Origin: an uncultured Saprospiraceae bacterium
GTDB taxonomy: Bacteria > Bacteroidota > Bacteroidia > Chitinophagales > Saprospiraceae
Direction of reading: 5' to 3'
DNA length: 64,000 bases
Assembly: GCA_937959115.1 (NCBI GenBank)
Contig: CALGAW010000057.1
Location: 32,717-96,716 of the forward strand
The notes below the pieces were generated by a model, which saw only the letters and a program-made list of their open reading frames with translations, had not been told where the DNA came from and ran no database searches. Positions 18,958-28,347 of the stretch are shown here, piece after piece; positions within the stretch are counted from its first letter, which is position 1; every line of letters starts with the position of its first letter. The translations under genes and the position numbers were made by a program.

Positions 18958-19320
18958 ATGTTATTGAAAGACTTTTATACCATCACCCAATTTGAAGAAG
19001 AGAGCAATATAGTAACGGCTCGAATCTCGATTAATCCAGCCCATGAAATATTCAAGGGCCATTTTCCTGGCAATCCTATTGTCCCAGGCGTAACCATGGT
19101 GCAAATCGTCAAGGAATTACTTGGACAAAAACAAGGAAAGACACTATTCCTGCAAAAAGCGGTCAATGTCAAATTCATGAATATTCTGAATCCAGATACA
19201 GATCCCGATGTCACTGTAAAAATTACTGTTAAGTCAATTGAAGGAGAGGTGACTACCGCTTATAGCACCATCACTAAAGAAGATAAAACCTACTTTAAAT
19301 TTAGTGGACAGTTCAGATAG
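18958..19320 (+). CDS. FabZ/ApeI-like hotdog 3-hydroxyacyl-ACP dehydratase homologue
   Basis: The 120-residue single hotdog domain carries NPAHEIFKGHFPGNPIVPGV (residues 26-45). His35 of the HFPG motif is the expected catalytic histidine. The acidic partner that FabZ carries a few residues later is Gln49 here (VPGVTMVQIVKE). In FabZ this enzyme removes water from 3-hydroxyacyl-ACP; in aryl-polyene clusters it makes the conjugated double bonds. There is no ketosynthase or ACP in the window, so the substrate must come from elsewhere. The gene lies 5 bp after the lipoprotein gene and 1 bp before the glycosyltransferase ATG. It should be cytoplasmic. Confidence 0.85.
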   Translation: MLLKDFYTITQFEEESNIVTARISINPAHEIFKGHFPGNPIVPGVTMVQIVKELLGQKQGKTLFLQKAVNVKFMNILNPDTDPDVTVKITVKSIEGEVTTAYSTITKEDKTYFKFSGQFR

Positions 19321-19321
19321 T

Positions 19322-20515
19322 ATGAAACTTGGGATTTCTAAAGACATAATCGAACTCAGTTGCTGCGTTATTCTTCCTACTTATAATAACGAAAAGACCC
19401 TTCTAAATGTCATTGATAGTATCCTTGAATACACTGATCGGCTGATCATCATCAATGACGGCTCTACAGATTCCACGCTTGAGTTGCTACAATCGAGAAA
19501 AGAGCTTGAAATCATCAGCTACAAGCAAAATCAAGGTAAAGGATATGCGCTTCGTAGAGGATTTATCCGGGCTAGAGAACTCGGATACAAGTATGCGGTC
19601 ACCCTTGATTCAGACGCTCAGCACAAAGCTTCTGACTTACCAGTATTCATCGAAAAACTCAAGGAAGCTCCCAATGCAATCATCATTGGTGCACGGAATA
19701 TGACGCAAGAAAATGTGCCAGGCAAGAGTAACTTCGGCAACCGGTTTTCCAATTTTTGGTTTAAAGTTAATACAGGCATAACTGCTCCTGACACCCAATC
19801 AGGCTATCGCCTCTACCCTGTCGAAAAGCTTAAAGATATCACCTTCCGCACCAAAAAATACGAGTTTGAAGTCGAGGTACTCGTCAAAGCAGCTTGGGCA
19901 GGTATCGATATTCTTTCTGTTCCAATTGATGTGTTTTATCCTACCAAGGAAGAGCGAATCACCCACTTCCGCCCATTTCAAGATTTTTCTCGCATCAGTG
20001 CACTCAATACCGTGTTGGTGACAACAGCGTTATTCTACATCAAACCAAGGGATTTCTTCCGTTCTCTCAAAAAAAAAAGCGTTAAAGAAATCTGGCAAAC
20101 CTATGTGCTTTCTAGCACTGAATCTAATGAAAAACTGGCTGGAGCAATTGCTTTAGGCGCATTCTTTAGTACAGCACCTTTCTGGGGCTTTCAGATGCTT
20201 TTGGTCGTATTCTTTGCGACCTACTTCAAGCTTAACAAAGTCGTGTCTCTATTGGTCTCCAATCTCAGTTTTGGAGCAATGGCACCACTCATCATCTATT
20301 TCAGCTACCGTACGGGCTTGTTTGTCTTAGGACATGATCCAGCTAGTATCAGTTTTTCTGATGGTTTCTCCATTGAAACTGCCAAAAATCTGGGATCGAG
20401 CTATTTGATCGGCGCATTTGTATTAGCAACAGCTATTTCTTTAGCCTTGGGCCTTGGCAGTTACTTACTTTTCTTCTTGTTTAGAACCTCAAAATCGACA
20501 AGCACAGATGGGTAA
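19322..20515 (+). CDS. Family 2 glycosyltransferase fused to DUF2062 membrane domain
   Basis: The 397-residue protein starts at ATG 19322; an in-frame GTG at 19304 would overlap the dehydratase. Residues about 14-235 are a GT2 domain: CCVILPTYNNEKTLLNVIDS, LIIINDGSTDSTLELL, TLDSDAQHKASD (DxD) and DTQSGYRLYP. Residues about 240-390 are DUF2062 with several hydrophobic helices (AGAIALGAFFSTAPFWGFQM, GAMAPLIIYFSYRTGLFVLG and one more at the C-terminus). It would transfer a sugar to a lipid at the inner membrane face. It overlaps the MMPL fusion gene by 8 bp (ATGGGTAA), so they are translationally coupled. Confidence 0.9.
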   Translation: MKLGISKDIIELSCCVILPTYNNEKTLLNVIDSILEYTDRLIIINDGSTDSTLELLQSRKELEIISYKQNQGKGYALRRGFIRARELGYKYAVTLDSDAQHKASDLPVFIEKLKEAPNAIIIGARNMTQENVPGKSNFGNRFSNFWFKVNTGITAPDTQSGYRLYPVEKLKDITFRTKKYEFEVEVLVKAAWAGIDILSVPIDVFYPTKEERITHFRPFQDFSRISALNTVLVTTALFYIKPRDFFRSLKKKSVKEIWQTYVLSSTESNEKLAGAIALGAFFSTAPFWGFQMLLVVFFATYFKLNKVVSLLVSNLSFGAMAPLIIYFSYRTGLFVLGHDPASISFSDGFSIETAKNLGSSYLIGAFVLATAISLALGLGSYLLFFLFRTSKSTSTDG

Positions 20516-23500
20516 GCTGTTTATACTCTTTTATGATTATTTCAAGCCTCGAAAAGCATTGTTCGTTGGTCTACTAACATTGATTTTCCTAGGATTTGGG
20601 CTATTGGCTTCACAGTTGCGATTTGAAGAAGATATCTCACAGGTCATCCCAACCAACGATAAAATCAAGCAAGCAAATCTAGTGTTTCAGAATTCTCGTT
20701 TCCTAGAGCGAGTGGTTGTGAATATTACTGCCTCAGATTCTACCAAACAACTGTCTGCCAACAAGTTAATCAAGGTGGCGGATCAGTTTTCTAAGGAAGT
20801 AAAAACGACTTTAGCACCCAATTATTTAGAGGAAGTTCGCTATAAGATATCTAACAATCAGATGGCAGATATGTACGGTTTTTTCTATGAAAAACTACCG
20901 ATTTATCTCGATGAGGCTGATTATAAACTCCTTGAAGAACGTACGGCAGAAGATGGACTTCGCAAAAGCTTGAAAAAGAGTTACAAAACCTTGCTATCAC
21001 CTGCTGGAATGGTCTTAAAAGATCAGATTTTAAACGATCCTATAGGCATGACTGGCCTAGGATTGTCGAAGCTAAGCTCTATGCAGATTGAAGGGAATTT
21101 TACCATTCATAACAATCATGTTTTCACAAAGGATAAAAAAAACTTGTTTGTCTTTCTAACTCCAGCAAACAACTCCAACGAAACAGCGATCAATGGGGAG
21201 TTGTTTGCAACGTTAGATTCTATTATTGCTAAGAATGAAGCTGAATATGAAGGAAAAGTCAACATCAATTATTTTGGTCCTGCAGCGGTGGCAGTAGGCA
21301 ATGCAAATCAAATTAAAAATGATATAAACCTTACGGTAACGATCGCCCTCGTTTTGCTTCTGATCTTCATTTCTCTATTTTTCCGAAGTAAATCGGTCTT
21401 CTTCCAAATTTTTCTCCCCGGTTTGTTCGGCGCGGTAATTTCACTCGGTTTCTTGTATCTTATCCTTGGGAAGGTCTCACTTATTGCCCTTGGTGTCGGG
21501 TCTGTATTACTAGGAATCACACTTGACTTCTCCTTGCATCTGTTTACCCATTTTCGAAGCACAGGCAAGATAAAACAAACCATTCGTGATATTGCTGCTT
21601 CAATCGTAATGAGTGCAATAACGACAGGCTGTGCCTTCCTGTGCCTGTTGCTCGTCAGGTCGCAAGCAATGAATCAATTGGGCATGTTTGCTGCGTTTGC
21701 CGTCATTACAGCAGCACTTTTTGCCTTAATTCTATTACCCCAACTTCTTTCCGAAAAACAACATACCGCTCCAAAGCAAACCCTACTAGACCGAATAGCA
21801 GGCTACGACTACCATAAAAACAAAATTCTGATGGCTCTTGTGGGTGTTTTGTTTATTATCGCCTTATTCACCTATCGAAATTTCGGTTTTGAGACCGACA
21901 TGGATCGCCTCAACTACATGTCTCCGCAACTCAAAGCCGCTGAGGATCAACTCAACAATATTTCAAACGTATCCCTTAAGTCCGTTTATCTCGTTTCAGA
22001 AGGCAAAAGCCTTGAAGAGGCGCTCCAACATAGTCAAGCCCTTCACAAAACCTTAAATCAGCTCTCAGACCAACTAGTCATAGAACAATTCGCCTCTGTC
22101 AACAGTTTACTGATTTCCAAAGCAGAGCAAAAGCGGCGTATCCAACGTTGGCAAGACTTCTGGACCGCAGAACGCAAGGCATCTGTTCAAGAGCGTTTAA
22201 TTCGCGAAAGCGCAAAATTTAAGTTTAAAAAAGATGCCTTCAAGTCGTTCTACAGCTTTCTAGATCAACCAGTTGAGCCATTCGAGCTGACTGATTTCCA
22301 GCAAATCCGTCAACTATTTTTGAATGAATACATCTCCGAAAAGGACGGCTCCACTACCCTGTTAACGGTATTAAAAACCACGGAGGAAAATAAACCAGCT
22401 ATCTATAAAGCCTTCAATGAGAATGATCATACTGTGGTGCTTGATCGTGGATATCTAACGGGTCAATTGATCAAGATCCTACGCGAAGACTTTAATCTCC
22501 TAGTTACGGTTTCCTTATTTTTGGTGCTTGGCCTGCTCATCCTTGCTTTTGGGCGCATAGAGCTTGGTCTAATGACGTTTCTTCCCATCCTAATCGGCTG
22601 GGTCATTACCCTTGGAATCATGTCTTTGTTTGACATCAAATTCAACATCATCAACATCATACTCAGTACGTTCATTTTTGGGTTAGGTATCGACTATTGC
22701 ATCTTCATTTCCAGAGGATTATTACAAGAATATACCTATGGGATCAATCATCTTGGTTCCTATAAAACCTCAATTTTGCTTTCTGCTGTTACCACAATCA
22801 CTGGTATTGGAGTGTTGATTTTTGCCAAGCACCCTGCGCTTCGTTCCATTGCACTAGTTTCTGTGGTTGGTATTTCATCGGTGGTACTTGTTGCGTTTAC
22901 CCTTTTGCCGTTTCTCTTTAATGTATTTTTGCTGAACCGAAAGCGGAAAGGTTTTTTCCCATACACAGCCTTCAATTTTTTAACGAGTGTTGTGGCTTTT
23001 GTCTACTTTGCGGTTGGGTCTTTATTTTTGTCCCTTCTGGGAATTATACTCTTTCCTTTTTTACTATTGGTACTAGGACGTGATCGGGTAAAACTCATTT
23101 TCCATTACTTTATCATGTATGGGACGCGGGTGTTGATTTATGGGATGCTGCATGTCAAAAAGGTGATTATCAATCCGAATAAAGAGGATTTTTCTACACC
23201 AAAGGTCATTGTTGCCAACCATACCTCCTTTCTTGATATTTTGTTGTTGCTCATGTTGCATCCAAAGGTGATTATGTTGACAAACGATTGGGTGTATAAT
23301 TCACCGTTTTTCGGTAAGATTGTTCAATTTGGCGATTTCTTTCCAACTAGCATTGGCCTAGAAGGCAACATTGACAAGCTCCAGACAGTAGTAGATAAAG
23401 GCTACTCCATCATTGTCTATCCAGAAGGCACCCGATCCGTAGATGGTCAAATCGGCCGTTTCCACAAGGGTGCATTCTACATCGCTGAACAGCTCAAACT

Positions 23501-24362
23501 TGAAATTTTGCCTGTCATACTCCACGGAGTACACGACACCAACAAAAAGAGCGACTTCTTAGTAAACACCGGCGTGATGACCGTAAAATTCCTTGATGGA
23601 ATCAAACCAGACGATCCCAGATTTGGCAACGGTTATAAGGAGCGATCCAAGCAGATTCGCAAGCATTTTGTTGCGGAATACAGGCAAACTCAAGAAGCTA
23701 TCGAAACAGTTGACTACTACAAAGACCGGTTGATCAAGAACTATGTGTATAAAGGACCAGTCATAGAAAATTACGTCAAGGTAAAAGTAAAACTAGAAGA
23801 CAATTATCGGTTGTACGAATCGCTCACCCCAAAGCAAGGAGAAATCATTGACTTGGGTTGCGGGATGGGTTTACTTTCCTACATGTTAAGCTTCACCTCC
23901 AAGGAAAGAACCGTTTTTGGGATAGATTATGATGCAGACAAAATAAGGATTGCTCAGAATGGTTTTGCGAAGGGGACAAACCTCTCGTTTGCTCAAGGAG
24001 ACATTACAAAGTTTGAGTTTCGAGCGGCGGATACCTATATCATTAGCGATGTGTTGCACTATCTACCAGAAGCTAAGCAGCGAGAAGTCATTGCCAACTG
24101 TCTACAGCATTTGCGTAAAGACGGTATCCTGTTGATTCGGGAAGGGGATGCGAGTCTTTCTGATCGCCAAAAAGGCACACGGCTGACCGAATTTTTCTCC
24201 GTGCGATTGCTAGGCTTCAACAAGGCTGCTAGCGGTACACTTTACTTTACAGGAAGGGAGTTGATTGAGGAAGTCGCTAGAGAACACGGTTTTGCTGTAG
24301 AGGTAATGGACAGTAGTAAGCTGACTTCTAATGTGCTGTATGTGTTGAGCACTGCTAAATAA
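20508..24362 (+). CDS. MMPL/RND exporter fused to PlsC acyltransferase and SAM methyltransferase
   Basis: The 1284-residue protein starts at ATG 20508; an in-frame earlier start would lie deep inside the glycosyltransferase gene. Residues about 15-840 are an MMPL-type transporter: a first helix, a periplasmic loop, a helix bundle with GVGSVLLGITLDFSLHLFTH, a second loop, and a second bundle with FIFGLGIDYCIFISRG. Residues about 880-1055 are a PlsC-type acyltransferase with NHTSFLD (904-910, the HX4D motif) and PEGTRS (972-977). Residues about 1095-1284 are a methyltransferase with DLGCGMG (1115-1121). It may acylate, methylate and flip one lipid. MMPL proteins next to LolA, DUF3261 and hotdog genes occur in aryl-polyene clusters; the triple fusion is unusual to me. 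Confidence 0.9.
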   Translation: MGKLFILFYDYFKPRKALFVGLLTLIFLGFGLLASQLRFEEDISQVIPTNDKIKQANLVFQNSRFLERVVVNITASDSTKQLSANKLIKVADQFSKEVKTTLAPNYLEEVRYKISNNQMADMYGFFYEKLPIYLDEADYKLLEERTAEDGLRKSLKKSYKTLLSPAGMVLKDQILNDPIGMTGLGLSKLSSMQIEGNFTIHNNHVFTKDKKNLFVFLTPANNSNETAINGELFATLDSIIAKNEAEYEGKVNINYFGPAAVAVGNANQIKNDINLTVTIALVLLLIFISLFFRSKSVFFQIFLPGLFGAVISLGFLYLILGKVSLIALGVGSVLLGITLDFSLHLFTHFRSTGKIKQTIRDIAASIVMSAITTGCAFLCLLLVRSQAMNQLGMFAAFAVITAALFALILLPQLLSEKQHTAPKQTLLDRIAGYDYHKNKILMALVGVLFIIALFTYRNFGFETDMDRLNYMSPQLKAAEDQLNNISNVSLKSVYLVSEGKSLEEALQHSQALHKTLNQLSDQLVIEQFASVNSLLISKAEQKRRIQRWQDFWTAERKASVQERLIRESAKFKFKKDAFKSFYSFLDQPVEPFELTDFQQIRQLFLNEYISEKDGSTTLLTVLKTTEENKPAIYKAFNENDHTVVLDRGYLTGQLIKILREDFNLLVTVSLFLVLGLLILAFGRIELGLMTFLPILIGWVITLGIMSLFDIKFNIINIILSTFIFGLGIDYCIFISRGLLQEYTYGINHLGSYKTSILLSAVTTITGIGVLIFAKHPALRSIALVSVVGISSVVLVAFTLLPFLFNVFLLNRKRKGFFPYTAFNFLTSVVAFVYFAVGSLFLSLLGIILFPFLLLVLGRDRVKLIFHYFIMYGTRVLIYGMLHVKKVIINPNKEDFSTPKVIVANHTSFLDILLLLMLHPKVIMLTNDWVYNSPFFGKIVQFGDFFPTSIGLEGNIDKLQTVVDKGYSIIVYPEGTRSVDGQIGRFHKGAFYIAEQLKLEILPVILHGVHDTNKKSDFLVNTGVMTVKFLDGIKPDDPRFGNGYKERSKQIRKHFVAEYRQTQEAIETVDYYKDRLIKNYVYKGPVIENYVKVKVKLEDNYRLYESLTPKQGEIIDLGCGMGLLSYMLSFTSKERTVFGIDYDADKIRIAQNGFAKGTNLSFAQGDITKFEFRAADTYIISDVLHYLPEAKQREVIANCLQHLRKDGILLIREGDASLSDRQKGTRLTEFFSVRLLGFNKAASGTLYFTGRELIEEVAREHGFAVEVMDSSKLTSNVLYVLSTAK

Positions 24363-24517
24363 TCAATTCCACCATTAACCATTTATAAAACACCAGTTTC
24401 TTACCACATTTTTTTTAGCTTGCATTGCAATTTTTCTATAATTTCCCATAACTTAACCATTGATATAAAACTTACTAAGACGAAAGAATACAGACGTTTA
24501 CGAAAAAAAATACTACC

Positions 24518-26038
24518 ATGAATTCCAAATTAACTTTGATCGTCTTGCTATGTGTTTCGTATATGCTTAATGCTCAAACTTCCTTAGAATTGAGTAAATT
24601 AGATGATCTGAAAGATATTCAATTTGAATTGAATCATAATTCCAGCACAAGTCTAACTACAAGTCCAACCAATAGTACATTCAAAATTGCAGATGCAGAT
24701 GATGATGGTATGGAAGATGGATGGGAAACACAGAATGGATTGGATCCCACCAACCCTCAAGATGCTTGGTGGGACAAAGATGGTGATCAAGTATTGAATC
24801 TGTTTGAATTTCAAATGTCAACAGACGTTTCTGATGCTACGAGTCCTCAAACCTTTGATTTTACTCCAAATTATCCATTAGCCTCTGTTTATACTAAACT
24901 GGATTTATGCACCACTCAGCCAGTTCTTGTAAGGCTAGCAGAAGGAACCTATACCAATTTTAACTACATCAGGTATTTTGATGTTGATTATAAGATTATG
25001 ATTCAAGGAGGTTGGGACGCAAGCTTTACGACCTATGATCCAAAAAATAATAGAACGATTCTCAAGCATCCTACTGAACGCGTATTGATACTAGCAACAG
25101 ATGACATATCAAACTCATCAATTGTCCTAGATGGTATTGAAGTGGTAGAATCAGGAGAGAATAGTCTTGGTGGTGGCATTCATTTGAGACCACATAGCGC
25201 CTATTCTCAAACTTCAATTTACAATTGTAGATTTGTTGACAACAATCATTTTGGAATTGCGATGACATTTAGAGAGCAGGCCATCGAATCCAAAGTTTTC
25301 ATCGCTAATACATTGTTTGGAAGTAATCCACGCGGAGGAATTTATACTCAAGTCAATCAAATGGCAAACGTGGTCTGGAAGCTTTACAACAACACCATCC
25401 ATAATCCAAATTGTTCGGATGGGGGAATTGATGGATTGGTAAATTCTGTTGGTAAACTAGTTATTTATCTGGAAAATACAATCAACTGGGGAAATACAAG
25501 TTATTCAATCAACTTTTACCTCAACGATGATGTCACAATTGATGTTAAAAACTCTTCCGTTGATAATTTAGATCCTGACATTGCAAATTACGCTGAGATC
25601 AACAACATCAATACAGATCCCTTATTTGTCAACGTTAGCGCGTTTGACTATGGTTTGACTGCAGCTAGTCCTTGTCTTGATGCTGGTGTTTTGATTGGTC
25701 TTCCTTACCAAGGTGCTGCCCCTGACATTGGTGTTGAAGATCATCCTTTATCAACTAGCATACCTGAGTTAGACATGGAACGTTCGTTATCAGTTCAACC
25801 AAACCTTCATTCCACTTCAATTACGGCCTTCAATCTTATAGGACTTGAAGCTGGAATCGATTATGCAGTTGACATTGTAGATGTTCTAGGAAAACCACTT
25901 TGGTCTCAATCTTTTGTTTCAGAAGGTGCCATTGATCGAATACAACCAAACCTGGAATTGTCAGCGGGCATTTACTATGTAATTATGAAAACGAAAAACG
26001 ATAATATCAAGGCGTTTCCGCTACAGGTTACTAAATAG
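24518..26038 (+). CDS. Secreted beta-helix protein with T9SS type A tail
   Basis: The 506-residue protein has a signal peptide (MNSKLTLIVLLCVSYMLNAQ). Residues about 55-105 hold a calcium-type Asp motif, DADDDGMEDGWETQNGLDP and DKDGDQVLN. The central part (about 125-405) is a right-handed beta-helix (NSSIVLDGIEVVES, SIYNCRFVDNNHFG, VFIANTLFGSNPRGG) ending with SPCLDAGVLIGLP and PDIGVED, the closing motif of choice-of-anchor Q beta-helix proteins. The last 85 residues form a type A sorting domain (SVQPNLHSTSITAFNLIGL, then LSAGIYYVIMKTK). It is probably a surface or released polysaccharide-binding protein; no catalytic residues were identified. Confidence 0.87.
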   Translation: MNSKLTLIVLLCVSYMLNAQTSLELSKLDDLKDIQFELNHNSSTSLTTSPTNSTFKIADADDDGMEDGWETQNGLDPTNPQDAWWDKDGDQVLNLFEFQMSTDVSDATSPQTFDFTPNYPLASVYTKLDLCTTQPVLVRLAEGTYTNFNYIRYFDVDYKIMIQGGWDASFTTYDPKNNRTILKHPTERVLILATDDISNSSIVLDGIEVVESGENSLGGGIHLRPHSAYSQTSIYNCRFVDNNHFGIAMTFREQAIESKVFIANTLFGSNPRGGIYTQVNQMANVVWKLYNNTIHNPNCSDGGIDGLVNSVGKLVIYLENTINWGNTSYSINFYLNDDVTIDVKNSSVDNLDPDIANYAEINNINTDPLFVNVSAFDYGLTAASPCLDAGVLIGLPYQGAAPDIGVEDHPLSTSIPELDMERSLSVQPNLHSTSITAFNLIGLEAGIDYAVDIVDVLGKPLWSQSFVSEGAIDRIQPNLELSAGIYYVIMKTKNDNIKAFPLQVTK

Positions 26039-26221
26039 ATAAATTGGAGTTGCTACTCAATACGTGGAACAAACTGTTATATCCTTTTATAAAATAAATA
26101 GTAAGCTTTAGTCAATATTTTAGGTTTTCCTTTATTGTTTATACCTTTAATTGGTTTCATAATTAATTGAAACTGAGAAATTCAACTTTTAATAGAGTTA
26201 CTGAACCTTTAATATTGAAAA

Positions 26222-27463
26222 ATGAAACATTTTCTAATCATACTAATCCTTCTAACCGCCATCAGTACAACAACATCTGCACAGCACAAATGCAAAACAG
26301 ATATCTTAGTACAGAGAAATACAGCAGAATATCCCTTCATTAAAGAAGAACGGCAACGCATTAATGCGTTCACAGAAAGATGGATTGCTAACCCTATAAA
26401 TCAAAATTCGCGGACGGTTGTTACGATTCCAGTTGTTGTGCATGTGGTATGGAATTCTAGTATAGAAAATATCAGTGATGCGCAAATACGATCCCAAATT
26501 GATGTTTTGAATGAAGATTTTCGAAAATTAAACAGCAATCACTCCTCAACTCCAGCAGCCTTCCAAGCGATTGCCGCCGATACGGAAATAGAATTTTGCT
26601 TAGCGGCCTTCGATCCCGCAGGAAATCCGACATCAGGAATTACAAGGAAACAAACATCAATAAATGAGATTGGCGAAACGGAAGATTATTATGATCCCGT
26701 TAAAGGAACTCCGCCTTGGGACAATAAAAAATACATGAATATTTGGGTCTGTGGCCTATCTTACTACCTCTACGGCTATGCCTATCCGCCTGGAAGCGCT
26801 TTTCCTAATGAGGCAGACGGTGTGGTCATCGCTCCCCACTATTTTGGACGAATTGGTACTGCTGCCAACTCTGCTCCAGCTCATCTTGGGCGCACCACAA
26901 CCCACGAAGTAGGACACTATTTAAACCTATCACACGTTTGGGGAGATGGGAATGGAGGCTGCAATCAAGATGATTTTGTCAATGACACACCCCTTCAAGA
27001 TGTAGAGACCTATGGTTGCCAAACGTTTCCTCTTCTAGACAACTGTAGTAGCTCTGGAAATGGTATCAATTTCAACAATTACCTAGACTATACAGACGAT
27101 GCTTGTATGACAATGTTTACCACTGGTCAGAAAATGCGCATGCTCGCCACACTCAATGGCCCAAGGGCTTCGCTTTTAACAGCATCCGCATGTAGTGTTA
27201 CGAGTGTACGGAATATCCTGTCAGAAACCAATGCATTTTCCGCCTCACCCAATCCAACAAACGATGAATTATATATAGAACTCTCCAATCAAATCAAACC
27301 AGGACTTACGTTTCAACTTACTGATCTTCTAGGAAATGTCCTTCAGGAATTTGAACTTTTTCAAGATAAAAGGATAGCTGTTTCAGACTTACCAAATGGG
27401 ATATATTTACTCAACTGTAAGGAATATCCGATGTCGGTTGAGAAGGTGATCGTATCGAAGTAA
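26222..27463 (+). CDS. Secreted M43 pappalysin-like metalloprotease with T9SS type A tail
   Basis: The 413-residue protein has a signal peptide (MKHFLIILILLTAISTTTSAQ), a short propeptide, and an M43B catalytic domain with VTIPVVVHVVW near residue 65 and the zinc site HEVGHYLNLSH (228-238). A Met-turn-like segment NNYLDYTDDACMTMFT follows. The last 75 residues are a T9SS tail (SASPNPTNDELYIELSN, LPNGIYLLN, VEKVIVSK). It shares the catalytic layout of the 1090-residue protease at 13982 but has a different C-terminal signal. Extracellular proteolysis after T9SS export is expected from the family. Confidence 0.92.
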   Translation: MKHFLIILILLTAISTTTSAQHKCKTDILVQRNTAEYPFIKEERQRINAFTERWIANPINQNSRTVVTIPVVVHVVWNSSIENISDAQIRSQIDVLNEDFRKLNSNHSSTPAAFQAIAADTEIEFCLAAFDPAGNPTSGITRKQTSINEIGETEDYYDPVKGTPPWDNKKYMNIWVCGLSYYLYGYAYPPGSAFPNEADGVVIAPHYFGRIGTAANSAPAHLGRTTTHEVGHYLNLSHVWGDGNGGCNQDDFVNDTPLQDVETYGCQTFPLLDNCSSSGNGINFNNYLDYTDDACMTMFTTGQKMRMLATLNGPRASLLTASACSVTSVRNILSETNAFSASPNPTNDELYIELSNQIKPGLTFQLTDLLGNVLQEFELFQDKRIAVSDLPNGIYLLNCKEYPMSVEKVIVSK

Positions 27464-27539
27464 GAGAAGGTTTCTGGTGCAAACATTTTATCTTTAATGA
27501 TCTTACTATGCAAAGAATACAAAAATCGTATCAGTTTAA

Positions 27540-27992
27540 ATGATAATCAGTTTCGACATCGACAACACTTTAATTCCCTATTTAGATGAATTCGAAGTAG
27601 AGGATAAAAAATTACTTTCAAAATTATTGAGAGCAGAGCCCCTTCGAAAAGGAACCATAACCCTTTTTGAAGAACTAGAAAGCAGAGGTCATGAAATTTG
27701 GATTTATACCACCTCGTTTAGAAGCAAATTAAACCTTACAAAAACCTTCAAATCTTATGGGCTAAGTCCTTCAAGAATAATTAATGAGCGAATCAATCGA
27801 GCACAGCTTACAAAACATAATTGTTCCGCATCAAAGAACGCAAAGTTGTTTGGTATTGATATCCATATCGATGATTCAAAGGGAGTAGAAATGGAAGGCA
27901 AAAAATATGGATTCAAAACGATTATTTTAGATATTGATGATAATAATTGGACCCAAACAGTTCTAACAAGAATTGACAATGAATATGCATGA
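27540..27992 (+). CDS. Small HAD-superfamily hydrolase
   Basis: The 150-residue protein has motif I FDIDNTL (Asp6, Asp8, Thr10), a motif II-like YTTS (residues 56-59), and the acidic pair IDDS (Asp111, Asp112). The minimal cap and short length resemble small HAD phosphatases such as polynucleotide phosphatase-like or 5'-nucleotidase-like forms; the substrate is unknown. It is cytoplasmic. Its stop overlaps the start of the next membrane protein gene by 8 bp, so they are probably coexpressed. Confidence 0.85.
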   Translation: MIISFDIDNTLIPYLDEFEVEDKKLLSKLLRAEPLRKGTITLFEELESRGHEIWIYTTSFRSKLNLTKTFKSYGLSPSRIINERINRAQLTKHNCSASKNAKLFGIDIHIDDSKGVEMEGKKYGFKTIILDIDDNNWTQTVLTRIDNEYA

Positions 27993-28314
27993 TAAAAATT
28001 TTAGCCTTGATAATAAACAATATGATGAACTATCAAAAACATCGAGTTTCATTAAGAAAGGATTGATTCTTTGGGTCATTTTTATAATTATTTTCATTGC
28101 GGTACAACTACTGATCACTAAATATGGAGATATTGAATTGAAACGTAGCAATTCAGCTCTCTTTGAACAGTTAAATGGTGTAACACTTATTTTCGGAGTC
28201 ATTATGCTGCCAATAATAATGATGATATTATTAAGTTTACTTAAGAAAATGCAAAAGAAGATTAATAATATTGGAGGCCAATCGATCTCAAATGATGAAA
28301 ATCGAAACAGATAA
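27985..28314 (+). CDS. Small two-helix membrane protein, unknown
   Basis: The 109-residue protein starts at ATG 27985, overlapping the HAD stop; a TTG at 27973 and an ATG at 27979 also fit the frame. It has two hydrophobic helices, LILWVIFIIIFIAVQLLI (about 30-47) and LIFGVIMLPIIMMILLSLL (about 71-89), with a charged C-terminus. No family is recognised. The coupling to the HAD gene is the only functional hint. Confidence 0.65.
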   Translation: MHDKNFSLDNKQYDELSKTSSFIKKGLILWVIFIIIFIAVQLLITKYGDIELKRSNSALFEQLNGVTLIFGVIMLPIIMMILLSLLKKMQKKINNIGGQSISNDENRNR

Positions 28315-28347
28315 AATGCACCTAATTAGTAGCAGTTATTAACAGAA

